64,000 bases of DNA from Candidatus Gastranaerophilales bacterium (GTDB taxonomy: Bacteria; Cyanobacteriota; Vampirovibrionia; Gastranaerophilales; Gastranaerophilaceae), in NCBI GenBank assembly GCA_944324485.1, contig CALUWM010000006.1, positions 1 to 64,000 on the forward strand. Direction: 5' to 3'. Below, piece after piece: positions 41,955-50,780 of the stretch. Every line of letters starts with the position of its first letter. The stretch's first letter is position 1. Position numbers and translations under genes: made by a program. The notes beneath the pieces are model-generated. The model did no database searches. It saw only the letters and a program-made list of their open reading frames with translations, and had not been told where the DNA came from.

Positions 41955-43829
41955 TTATTGTTGTTTTAATTCTTGAAAAATTTTTGTTGAAATTTCGAGC
42001 TTTTCTTCCGGTGTTAAATTGTTGTCTTTTAGCATTCTTTTCAACTCGTTTTTCCTGTATTGCTGTTTTAAATTTTCTAATCTTTCAAATGTTTCATCAA
42101 CTGCTTGCTTAAAGTTGTCTTGTGTTAGGTTGTTAAATTCATGCGATGAAAAAATATTATCTGAGATTTTTTTTTGTATATGCTGTTCATTATAAAACCC
42201 TAAAAAAAGTTTTTTTGCTAGTTCGTCAACATTATTTACTTCCAAAAATTTTTTGTCAATGCTTTCTAATATTTTTGAGTTTTCCTTGTCTTGTGAGTTA
42301 TATCCTGATAATTTTTCTTGTAAATAATTTTTTTTATCTTCTGTATTAGCGGCAAAAGCTAATTTTATTAAATTTTCTTCCATTAATTCATATAAGTTTG
42401 TTGTATCTCTGTTTAATGGTCTTAATTTATTTATCGGATTTTCGTTTTCAATTTTTAAAATGCCAAATTCTTCCGTTTGTTTGTTTAAGATTTGAGTTTT
42501 TAAAATTGATTCAGCCACATTTAACTTAAAAGCAGCTGCTTTTATATAATCGTCCAAAATTATAGGATTTTTAATTTGATATAAAATATCGGCAATTTGT
42601 ATGACAAGATGACTTTTTTCTTGTGGTGTCAGATTGCCTTGGATTTCTTTGTATATTTTGTTAATCTGATAATCTAATAGTAGCGGTGCTTCGTTAACTT
42701 TTTTTAAATATTCTTCACCTCCAAATTCTCTTATGAATTCGTCCGGATCTTTTCCTTGTATCTCTGAAACAACTCTAATTTCACATACATTTTCTTCATT
42801 ATTTCTAAAATTTGAGTCGTACTGCTTTATATCTCCTAAGGCGGAAAATATGTTTTTGATTACTTCTGCACCATGTTCAATTGCTTTTTTACCTGCACTA
42901 TCTGTATCAAAAGCAAGATAAATTCTTCTTGACGGGCAATATCTGCTTATTAGTTTAATATGTTGCTGAGTAAGTGCAGTTCCGCAGGTTGCAACGGCAT
43001 TTTCAACTCCACCAAGATGTGCTGATATGACATCGAAATATCCTTCCATAAAAATTACGGAATCATTTTTTGTTATAGTATCTTTTGCTCTATTTAATCC
43101 GAATAAAACACTGCTTTTATTGTAAATAATGCTTTCAGGCGAATTTATATATTTTGGCATTTGTCCGTCTAAAATTGCCCTTGCTCCAAAAGCAATTGTA
43201 TTGGAATTTACATCTTTTATGGGGATAATGATTCTGTTTTTAAAGCGATCTATAAAATTTCCGTCTTTTTCATAAACAAGACCTGCTTTGTTTAGTTCTT
43301 CTATGGTGAAACCCAGTTTAGTAAGATGAGTTTTTAGTTCAAAATTTCCCTTTGGTGCAAGTCCCAGAGAAAATTTTGAAATTGCTATTTCGTTTATTCC
43401 ACGTTTTTCTAAGTATTCAAGTGCTTTTTGATTTGATTCAAGATTGTTTTTAAAAAATTTACAAGCTTGTTCCATTGCATCGTATAGACGTTCTTTTTCG
43501 GCTTTATGAATTGATATATTTTTTAAATTTCTTTTTGGAAGTTCTATCCCCATATTTGAAGCTTGTTCTTCAATTACTTCATTGAATGTTTGATTATTTA
43601 TTTTCATAAGAAACGTAAAAACATCTCCACCTTCTCCGCATCCGAAACATTTAAAAATTTGTTTATCCGGAGTTACGACAAATGATGGTGTTTTTTCGTT
43701 GTGAAACGGGCAAAGACCTTGAAAGTTTCTACCTGTCTTTTTTAAAACTACATATTTTGATATAACATCAACTATATCTAGATTGTTTTTTATTTGCTCG
43801 ACTGCTTGCTGATATGAAACTTCCGACAT
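41955..43829 (-). CDS. dnaG: DNA primase
   Basis: DnaG makes RNA primers at the replication fork. The N-terminal zinc finger is complete (CPFHNEKTPSF with CFGCGEGGD, residues 40-68). The RNA polymerase core shows FGARAI, INSPESIIYNKSSVLFGL, the TOPRIM motifs VIFMEGYFDVISAH with GTALTQQH, and YLAFDTDSAGKKA. The C-terminal 200 residues are the helicase-binding part and less conserved. At 624 residues it is of normal length. It starts the dnaG-rpoD operon, divergent from the HEAT-repeat gene. Confidence 0.95.
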   Translation of the reverse strand: MSEVSYQQAVEQIKNNLDIVDVISKYVVLKKTGRNFQGLCPFHNEKTPSFVVTPDKQIFKCFGCGEGGDVFTFLMKINNQTFNEVIEEQASNMGIELPKRNLKNISIHKAEKERLYDAMEQACKFFKNNLESNQKALEYLEKRGINEIAISKFSLGLAPKGNFELKTHLTKLGFTIEELNKAGLVYEKDGNFIDRFKNRIIIPIKDVNSNTIAFGARAILDGQMPKYINSPESIIYNKSSVLFGLNRAKDTITKNDSVIFMEGYFDVISAHLGGVENAVATCGTALTQQHIKLISRYCPSRRIYLAFDTDSAGKKAIEHGAEVIKNIFSALGDIKQYDSNFRNNEENVCEIRVVSEIQGKDPDEFIREFGGEEYLKKVNEAPLLLDYQINKIYKEIQGNLTPQEKSHLVIQIADILYQIKNPIILDDYIKAAAFKLNVAESILKTQILNKQTEEFGILKIENENPINKLRPLNRDTTNLYELMEENLIKLAFAANTEDKKNYLQEKLSGYNSQDKENSKILESIDKKFLEVNNVDELAKKLFLGFYNEQHIQKKISDNIFSSHEFNNLTQDNFKQAVDETFERLENLKQQYRKNELKRMLKDNNLTPEEKLEISTKIFQELKQQ

Positions 43830-43980
43830 CTTCCAAAATAAACTCTAATTTAGTATTCTGTTTTGTTTTAACATCAAAACAACATGTTTTAAAGGGTGTT
43901 TAATAAAATAGTTTAAAAAAGTTTACAAGGCTTTTTCTTTGTGTTTAAATTTTCTATATTATTGACATAGCTTGGGATGT

Positions 43981-44901
43981 ATGAAAGAGTTTTTTTCTAA
44001 TGATATAATTGAATATTTGGAAAAAAAGATGAAACCAGAAACCAATTTTGTTTCTTTATTTAATGACTTAGAAATAAAATTTAAAAAGAATGAATTAAGT
44101 TTGTTATTTAATTATATTTTAAAAAATAAACACAATATTCAGCTTTTAAATGAAACAATTAGGAGAATTAATAAATATCGTTTTGTTGATAATTTGAATC
44201 CTTTGATAGACTTTATTTTAATCCAAAACCCAGAGAATGATTTTTTAAATCTTAAAGTTCTTGCTATAAAGACAATTTCAAATTATAAAAGCAAAGCTGC
44301 GCTTCAACCTTTATTATTTTGTTTAAATGATAAAAATTCAAATTATAAAATAAGACTGGCAGCTGCTGAAGCACTTGGAAAAATTGGCGATAAAAACGCA
44401 TTTGATTCTCTTATAAATGTTGTAAGTGATGAAACAGAAAAGTCTGCTTATGTAAAAGAATCAGCAGTAACTGCATTGGGTATGTTAAAAGACAGTCGCG
44501 CTTTGGATGTGTTTGATTCTATAATAAATACTAAACAAATGTTTTTGGATAAATTTTTATATTTAAAAGAGAAAATAATAGAGGCTATTTCTAATTTTGA
44601 TGTTTCAAAAGACCGTAAAGCGCTTGAAATTTTAAAGAAGACTTTAAGTGATTCATCTCCTAAGATTAGAATTAGTGCTATTGAGGCTTTAATGAATAGT
44701 GAATGTAGTGAAAATTACGAGTTAATTTTTGATTGTTTAAAATATGATTCAGATATTGAAGTAAAAAAGAACGCTTTAATTGCTTTATATAATTTAAGTG
44801 ATAGAAAAATTTTGGACGATGTAATAAATGGTGATTTTGAAGGTGTATTAAAAGATTACGCTCTTCAATTACTAAAAGTGTATGAGGATGATAATGGATA
44901 A
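43981..44901 (+). CDS. HEAT-repeat protein
   Basis: A 306-residue helical solenoid. After a 70-residue helical head, HEAT/PBS-lyase-type units repeat, for example YKIRLAAAEALGKIGDKNAFDSLI, YVKESAVTALGMLKDSRALDVF, and PKIRISAIEALMNSECSENYELI. No catalytic motif is visible, and it probably acts as a scaffold. I start it at the ATG nine bases after an alternative TTG; neither has a strong ribosome site. It overlaps queC by eight bases and leads that four-gene unit. Confidence 0.8.
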   Translation: MKEFFSNDIIEYLEKKMKPETNFVSLFNDLEIKFKKNELSLLFNYILKNKHNIQLLNETIRRINKYRFVDNLNPLIDFILIQNPENDFLNLKVLAIKTISNYKSKAALQPLLFCLNDKNSNYKIRLAAAEALGKIGDKNAFDSLINVVSDETEKSAYVKESAVTALGMLKDSRALDVFDSIINTKQMFLDKFLYLKEKIIEAISNFDVSKDRKALEILKKTLSDSSPKIRISAIEALMNSECSENYELIFDCLKYDSDIEVKKNALIALYNLSDRKILDDVINGDFEGVLKDYALQLLKVYEDDNG

Positions 44902-45532
44902 AAATGGGATAATTTTGCTATCTGGCGGACTTGATAGTTTGGTTTCTTTGGATATTGCATCAAGAAAAATGAATATAGAGCTTGCATTGATGTTTGATTA
45001 TGGTCAATATGCTTATTATGAAGAAAAGCAAGCTGCTATTGATATTGCTAATTTTTATAATTTAAAATTGAAATTTATAGATTTGCCATTTATAAAAGAA
45101 ATGAACTGTGCCAATAGAAATTTTGAAGATTTCGAATCTGTGTGGGTGCCAAACAGAAATGGTTTGTTTTTAAATATCGCTGCTTCTTTTTGTGATAAAT
45201 ATAATTATGATTTTATTGTGTTTGGTGCAAATAAAGAAGAGGGAAGGCAATTCCCTGATAATTCCGATAAATTTGTAAAAATTTCTGATGAATTTTTTAA
45301 ATATTCAACTTTAAATAAACCAATTGTTTTTGCGCCTTGTTTACAATTTGATAAAATTGAAATTGTAAATTATGCTATTGATAATAATGTGCCGCTAAAG
45401 TTTTTAAAAAGTTGTTATGATTCTTCTTTGAATACCGGTAAAAAACATTGCGGTAAATGTTTATCTTGCAAGTTATTAAAAAATGCTATTCAAAAAAGCA
45501 AAAAGCCAGAGCTTATTAAGGAAATATTCTAA
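44894..45532 (+). CDS. queC: 7-cyano-7-deazaguanine synthase
   Basis: QueC converts 7-carboxy-7-deazaguanine to preQ0 with ATP and ammonia, on the way to queuosine in tRNA. The PP-loop is ILLSGGLDSLVSLDIA, and the zinc site is formed by the C-terminal cysteines in KSCYDSS and KHCGKCLSCKLLK. Length (212) is standard. An ATG with GAGG upstream is chosen over an in-frame start 12 bases earlier. The queD, queE and folE genes are not in the window. The next gene, a DUF366 protein, starts on the last base of its stop. Confidence 0.92.
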   Translation: MDKNGIILLSGGLDSLVSLDIASRKMNIELALMFDYGQYAYYEEKQAAIDIANFYNLKLKFIDLPFIKEMNCANRNFEDFESVWVPNRNGLFLNIAASFCDKYNYDFIVFGANKEEGRQFPDNSDKFVKISDEFFKYSTLNKPIVFAPCLQFDKIEIVNYAIDNNVPLKFLKSCYDSSLNTGKKHCGKCLSCKLLKNAIQKSKKPELIKEIF

Positions 45533-46086
45533 TGAAAACACATTTTGTAGATAATGAAATTAAATATACCGGCAATCAGCTTTCGCCTCATTGGATTTAT
45601 AAAAAATTTAATATCCTTGGAGATGCCATAGTTTCTTTTATTGGTGAGGTTGATGTAAAGTTAGATGAAATGGTCGATATTGAGGATGTTATTAATAATG
45701 AGCCGATATATTCAAAGAAAATGTTAAATTTTATTATTGAATGTTTTGATTTCACTTTGGAACAGATGGTTTGGGCTCAAAGACTTTTTATTTCTATTAT
45801 TAAGGATATTATTCAGGATTTTGGGGTTTCTGTATCAAGAGATGGCGATGATTTGTTCTATGATAATCGAAAGCTTTCAGTTTCGATTGCAACAAAGTCA
45901 ATAAATTCTTGCCTTATTCATACCGCATTGAATATAATAAAAGAGGGTGCTCCTATTCAGGCATCGGATTTAACAGAGATAGGTATTATTGATGTTAAAA
46001 AATTTGCTCTAGAAGTAATGTCTAGATTTAGAGCAGAAGCTGAAAGTATAAAACTTGCAACGTACAAAGTAAGGGGTTTAATTTAA
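45532..46086 (+). CDS. DUF366 family protein
   Basis: The 184-residue protein follows the DUF366 pattern (best known from archaea): YTGNQLSPHWIYKKFNILGDAIVSFIGEVDV at the N-terminus, MLNFIIECFDFTLEQMVWAQRLF in the middle, and the block SRDGDDLFYDNRKLSVSIAT that looks like a ligand or catalytic site. The end reads AESIKLATYKVRGLI. No biochemical role is established. The coupled start with queC (TAATG) hints at tRNA modification or a 7-deazaguanine-related step, which is inference from context only. Confidence 0.8.
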   Translation: MKTHFVDNEIKYTGNQLSPHWIYKKFNILGDAIVSFIGEVDVKLDEMVDIEDVINNEPIYSKKMLNFIIECFDFTLEQMVWAQRLFISIIKDIIQDFGVSVSRDGDDLFYDNRKLSVSIATKSINSCLIHTALNIIKEGAPIQASDLTEIGIIDVKKFALEVMSRFRAEAESIKLATYKVRGLI

Positions 46087-46088
46087 TA

Positions 46089-46844
46089 ATGAATTTTAAT
46101 ACGTCAGATTACTTTGCATACAAAAAAAATAAAATGCAGTCTGAAATTGAAAAGCCAAAAAAACCAATTTCAAAGTTGAATTTTCTTTTTCAGCTTTTTA
46201 TTGCTACTTTTATAATTATCTTTATTGTAATTGTTGTATTTATTATGAAGTATTCGGCTAAAATGGATATCGAATATTCAAAAGGAGACCTGTCTTTAAG
46301 AAATCCGGATACTATGGAGAATTTTTCCGGATATACCCCTGCTGTTGAAGAAGAGCAGCAAAAAAAGATTGATAAAAGATTGATGCTTATTCAACAAGAG
46401 GAAAATGCTCCGTCTGAAGCAAGAATTATAACAAAAGAAAAAACGAACGTTGAAGTGATCGATCCTGTTCATATTGATAAGACTATAAAAGAAGCGAATA
46501 AAGTAAAAAAACAAGAGCAAATACAAATTAAAGAACAAAATAAAATATCGGCGGCTATTGAAGAAATTTCTACACATACTAAAAAAGAGCCGGAGCAAAC
46601 TTTGATTGAAAAAAATGTTATAGTAATGTCAAAAGTGCTAATCGGTAGATATTCAAATTTTGATGAAGCAAAACGAATGCAGACAGCCATAAAGACGCAA
46701 GAACCCAGTTTAACTCCTTTTGTTAGAAAAGTCGGTGATGTTTTTAGTGTTCAAATGGGTTCTTTTCAAGATTTTAATGTTGCAAAAAAACAAGCACAAA
46801 AATTGAAATCTGCTGGTTTTGATGTTTGGATATATCAACAATAA
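46089..46844 (+). CDS. SPOR-domain membrane protein
   Basis: A bitopic inner-membrane protein of 251 residues. A basic cytoplasmic head is followed by one membrane helix (about residues 30-54), then a long charged periplasmic linker rich in E, K and Q. The C-terminal SPOR domain (residues 178-251; MSKVLIGRYSNFDEAKRMQ, FSVQMGSFQDFNVAKKQAQKL) is expected to bind denuded peptidoglycan at the septum. Such proteins help cell division or remodelling. It is the last gene of the unit with queC and DUF366 and ends at a strong terminator. Confidence 0.85.
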   Translation: MNFNTSDYFAYKKNKMQSEIEKPKKPISKLNFLFQLFIATFIIIFIVIVVFIMKYSAKMDIEYSKGDLSLRNPDTMENFSGYTPAVEEEQQKKIDKRLMLIQQEENAPSEARIITKEKTNVEVIDPVHIDKTIKEANKVKKQEQIQIKEQNKISAAIEEISTHTKKEPEQTLIEKNVIVMSKVLIGRYSNFDEAKRMQTAIKTQEPSLTPFVRKVGDVFSVQMGSFQDFNVAKKQAQKLKSAGFDVWIYQQ

Positions 46845-46855
46845 CTTTATTTCAT

Positions 46856-46889
46856 AAAAAAAGAGACTTTGTTGAAAGTCTCTTTTTTT
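46856..46889. terminator. Bidirectional intrinsic terminator
   Basis: AAAAAAAGAGACTTT and AAAGTCTCTTTTTTT form a perfect 15-bp stem around GTTG, with a U-run on both strands. It separates the SPOR gene from the convergent TpsA gene. Confidence 0.92.
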
Positions 46890-46903
46890 TGTTTTATTTT
46901 CTT

Positions 46904-49900
46904 TTATTCTTCGTCATCATCATTTTTTTCGTCATCATCTTGACCGAGATCTACTTTTGCGGCTGCAGACATGATATTTGATGTTTGATCAACTGTATTA
47001 TCTGATACTTTTGAAGTTTTTGAAATTTCAACTTGTTCTCTAGGTAATTTAATTTGGTTAATCATAGAATCTATATCTGTGTCTTCAGGATCTACCGGTG
47101 GTGGTTCAGGACAATCAGCTTCTCTTGGTTTGTCGTATACCAATATAAAGTCTTCATCTGTGTCACCAAAGTTGATTGTATGTTTTTCGTATACATCTAT
47201 AACGCCATCAGGTGTATTTACTGTACCTTCAACATAGCTTCCGGTGTAATCAAAATCGGTAGGATCCTTAGTGAAATCGTTGTCTTGATTGAATCCCATA
47301 TAGTCTCTGACTTCAATATAACCTTTTGATGGTGTTCCTTCAGGTAATCCTGCTATTTGTTCAGGTGTTAAGTTAGTTTCTGAAGCATACATCTTGTCGT
47401 TTCCGTCAGTAAATAATTTATCTGTTATTATTTTAGATACTGCAAGTTCGTTATCAACAGCGTTTACATGTACTTCAGGACCTTCGTATTGTTCGCTTTT
47501 TTCATCCCATTTTTGATTTCCTGATAAATAGTATCCTGGTCTGAAGTTGCCACCTGTTGGATCTTTATCAAGTTTATCTACGTTTTGTGCAATTAATTCT
47601 ACACCGGCATCTTTGTTGTTTGCATTTTTTAAGTCAACTACTATGCTGCCGTTTGTTGGATCATTTGCATCTTTAACAGTTTCAGTTGTGATTTTTAATT
47701 TTGTTTTGTTTACATCAAGAACTGTTTTTCCTGTACCAGATCTATCAGTTGATACACTTTGTGGGAATTTGTGAGTTTTAGCTGCAACGTCTTCTGCTGC
47801 TGTTCCGGTTACGTCATCAGTTGTAACATCGCCATTTGCATAAATTTCAGTAACTGTATCTTTAGCATTAGCTGTTGCTTGTTTTATTGTTAAATCATTC
47901 ATTATTACGTCATGTCCTGATTCGATAAAGTTTTCAGGAGCTTCAAATGATGAATTTACAAATTGTATATCGCCTTTAGTATAGAATCTGTTTGCGCCAC
48001 CAGCAATATAGTCAACATTTACTGATTTTAGTGAGTCTTCACTTGTGAAAGTGTTATTACCTTTTGCATTAAATGTTAATCTATCACCATATTCAAGTAC
48101 TGGCATTGTTGTTTTTTCTGCATTAATATCTCCGCCTGTTGAAGTAATGTACATATCTTCTCCAGAGGCGATTTTTGATGTGTTGTCTATATTAACGTTT
48201 GATTCTCCTTGTTTTCCGAAATTGATAGTTTCGTATGCTTGAAGAGTTACGTCTTTCTTTGCGTTAATGGTTGTATTATCTTTAACAAACATTCCGCCTT
48301 TTGTAGCTTCAGCTTTAAGGTTTCCGTCTGCTTTTAGTGTTGAATTATCAATTTTAACATCACCTTTTTTAGATAAAAGATTCATATCATTGTTTACATG
48401 TACATTAGTGCTGTTTGTTGCAATGACATCACCTTCAGTTGATGTTACATTTAGATTATTTGCATCTGCTGTATTTATTGTAAGTTTATAGTTGATAGCA
48501 TCTGCTGTTCCATCATCAACTAATGAATCGTCTTCATTTCTATCAAATTTCAGTGAATAAGCTGCTCTTTTCATCGTAGCATTATCAAGAGTGAAGTTAC
48601 CGTTTGTTTCTAGGGTAATATCTCCACCAACTTTACCATCAGATGTTAACGGGCTAAATGTTGAGTTGTTTGCAACTGTAACATTGTTAAGACCGGTAGT
48701 TCCATCGTTGTAGAATTTGATTTCATCATATACTAGTGATGAGTTATCAATTAAAGTGTTTGAACCTTGTATTGATAATTTATCTCCTGCTGCAATTAGT
48801 GTTTGATTGTTTCCGTTTTCGTCTAAATCGCTCGATATAATTATGTTTCCTGCAAGTGAGCCATCGGAATATGCAGACAATATGTCAACATCACCTGCTG
48901 CATTTGCTATTGAATTGTGAATTTTTACTTCGCCTGCTCCTGCAAGGGTTATATTGGTTATATCGTTTTTATCAACAGTATTTGTTGATTGTATAAGGGA
49001 ATTATTAACTTCTACCTTATCAACTGATTGTACATAAGCATCGCCATTAGCAATAACTTTTGTGCCGTCCAATTTAGCTTTTCCACCATAGGAGAATATT
49101 CTAACTGCACCTGCGTTGCTTCCTTCAGGTTGATTTTTCGAACCAGCAGTGTAAATTAATGAATCTTTGACTGTAACATCTTTTCCTGCTGTTATGAATA
49201 CTTCACCGCCGTTTTGTCCTTCTGTATTAATAACTGTTCCATTTTTATCAGTTACATTTGTGTTAACTGTTTCTAGGCGTGAATTATCAACTAAAACATC
49301 TTGTGAACCAACTATCATAATGTCTCCATTTTCTTTGTTCACAAGTTTCGTACCTTTTATTACAGAATTTGAAATTTTTATATCTGATCCTGCTGCATTT
49401 GATTTATTGATAATATGAACATCACCTGATCTTATTGCAGTTTGATCAGGAGCAAGACCTGAGTTGTCTATTTCAATTGTTCTTTGTACGTCATTTTCGG
49501 TATCTTCTGCTACTTTAAGGGTATCTAGATATCCGTTTGCTAAATAATCAAATGTTACACCATCTGCTGTAATTAATCTTACATTTGAGAAAGATTGAGA
49601 GCCGTTTGATGTAATATAGTTGTGGTTGTTTCCTGTTCTAATTATTGAATCTTTATATTTTATGTTATCTGATATAATTGCGACAGATTTATTTGGATTT
49701 GCTTCGTTAAATGTTCCATCTTCGTTAAAGTGAGCAAATGTTGTTCCGTCTAAACTTACAAAAGTGTCTCCCTTTTTAAATACTATGCCGGCATCTTCAT
49801 ATGCTTTTGTATAGTTTGAATCAAAAGTGATTGAACCATAAACTCTGTTTTCACCATTTACTTCCGGAGTTGGAGATAGTTTATTAAGAACACCGGATTG

Positions 49901-50404
49901 ATAAGCTGCCATTTGTGCTTCAGTCATACCTTTTAAGTTTTGAGCACCTCTAAAGTCAAATGTTGAAACAGTGAAAGAATTTAAGTCAACTGTTGAACCT
50001 GCTCCAAACATTACACCTGCTGGGTTAATTAAAATAACTTTTCCTGTTGCTGCAAATGAATCACAAGCACCGCCGTTAATACAGGAATTTGTTATGCTAC
50101 CCATAATGTCAGATGGTCTGCCGCCTAAGACACGGTTTATAATTGTTTGAGAAAGACCGGAAAATCCAAAGTTAACTTGTTCTCCTCTGCCAACTGAAAA
50201 ATCATTCCAGTCAACCTGTCCAACGGCACCATGTTGACCGCCTATGATATTAACATCAAGTCTGTTATCAGATGTGCCAAAGCCAATGTTATTCGTATTA
50301 TTAATAACATCATTTACCGATGCTGCAAAAGCAGTTGCGCCTGTTATTGATAAAAAGGCAAGCATTGCGGTAAACGCTGTAATTTTCTTTTTAAACTGAC
50401 TCAT
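46904..50404 (-). CDS. TpsA-type secreted exoprotein (filamentous hemagglutinin-like)
   Basis: A large secreted beta-helix protein of 1166 residues exported through the divergently encoded TpsB. Signal peptide 1-28 (cut after AFA) is followed by the TPS domain (about 29-180): NNIGFGTSDNRLDVNIIGG, NRVLGGRPSDIMGSI, a Cys pair in CINGGACDSF, and ILINPAGVMFGAGSTVDLNSF, the form of the NPNGI signature. Residues 200-1000 are irregular beta-helix repeats rich in N, D, T and V (GDVDILSA, GDITLETNGNFTLDN). A proline/acid tail with one Cys (CPEPPPVDPEDTD) ends in an Asp/Glu cluster. It may be an adhesin or a surface matrix protein. No toxin domain is visible. Confidence 0.85.
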   Translation of the reverse strand: MSQFKKKITAFTAMLAFLSITGATAFAASVNDVINNTNNIGFGTSDNRLDVNIIGGQHGAVGQVDWNDFSVGRGEQVNFGFSGLSQTIINRVLGGRPSDIMGSITNSCINGGACDSFAATGKVILINPAGVMFGAGSTVDLNSFTVSTFDFRGAQNLKGMTEAQMAAYQSGVLNKLSPTPEVNGENRVYGSITFDSNYTKAYEDAGIVFKKGDTFVSLDGTTFAHFNEDGTFNEANPNKSVAIISDNIKYKDSIIRTGNNHNYITSNGSQSFSNVRLITADGVTFDYLANGYLDTLKVAEDTENDVQRTIEIDNSGLAPDQTAIRSGDVHIINKSNAAGSDIKISNSVIKGTKLVNKENGDIMIVGSQDVLVDNSRLETVNTNVTDKNGTVINTEGQNGGEVFITAGKDVTVKDSLIYTAGSKNQPEGSNAGAVRIFSYGGKAKLDGTKVIANGDAYVQSVDKVEVNNSLIQSTNTVDKNDITNITLAGAGEVKIHNSIANAAGDVDILSAYSDGSLAGNIIISSDLDENGNNQTLIAAGDKLSIQGSNTLIDNSSLVYDEIKFYNDGTTGLNNVTVANNSTFSPLTSDGKVGGDITLETNGNFTLDNATMKRAAYSLKFDRNEDDSLVDDGTADAINYKLTINTADANNLNVTSTEGDVIATNSTNVHVNNDMNLLSKKGDVKIDNSTLKADGNLKAEATKGGMFVKDNTTINAKKDVTLQAYETINFGKQGESNVNIDNTSKIASGEDMYITSTGGDINAEKTTMPVLEYGDRLTFNAKGNNTFTSEDSLKSVNVDYIAGGANRFYTKGDIQFVNSSFEAPENFIESGHDVIMNDLTIKQATANAKDTVTEIYANGDVTTDDVTGTAAEDVAAKTHKFPQSVSTDRSGTGKTVLDVNKTKLKITTETVKDANDPTNGSIVVDLKNANNKDAGVELIAQNVDKLDKDPTGGNFRPGYYLSGNQKWDEKSEQYEGPEVHVNAVDNELAVSKIITDKLFTDGNDKMYASETNLTPEQIAGLPEGTPSKGYIEVRDYMGFNQDNDFTKDPTDFDYTGSYVEGTVNTPDGVIDVYEKHTINFGDTDEDFILVYDKPREADCPEPPPVDPEDTDIDSMINQIKLPREQVEISKTSKVSDNTVDQTSNIMSAAAKVDLGQDDDEKNDDDEE

Positions 50405-50780
50405 TATGGTTCCCTTTCATAAAACAATCTTTCTCGCATCCATATGCTTATATAATATAAAAACCACATAGGGATAAAAATTTTTCAGATACAATACTCA
50501 CATTTACAAAAATTTACATTTATTTCTTGAGGAATATGTTATCAAAAAAAAATAATTAAATCAATATTTGATATAATTAATATATATTAGTATATATATG
50601 ATTTTCATATAATTTAATAATATAGCAAATTTATACCATTATTATTTTTTTATAGTAAGATAAAAATCATCAATATAATTTATTGTTAATTGAAAAAAGA
50701 TGTCTTATGATAGTATTGCACGAATTGTAAATTTATATTGTGCAAGTTCCACAGTTTAAGCGAAAAGGAATTTAAGAAAA
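50405..50780. promoter_or_regulatory. AT-rich control region between tpsA and tpsB
   Basis: A 376-base region with no supportable gene. Close to tpsA lies an AAAGGGAACC ribosome site and, further up, the AT-rich ATATTATATAAG on the minus strand, a possible -10 area. In the tpsB half, TTGCAC (50716-50721) and GTGCAA (50740-50745) form an inverted repeat across 18 bases, and TATATT lies between them. The middle (50530-50660) is mostly A/T tracts. No riboswitch or small RNA is recognised. Confidence 0.4.

Noticed and set aside
47054-49418. Several open frames antisense to the TpsA gene
   Set aside because: They are shadows of a repetitive coding sequence: no ribosome sites and composition that mirrors the real frame.
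50405-50780. Riboswitch or small RNA in the tpsA-tpsB region
   Set aside because: Almost pure A/T tracts with no GC-containing stem or terminator that would support an RNA gene.
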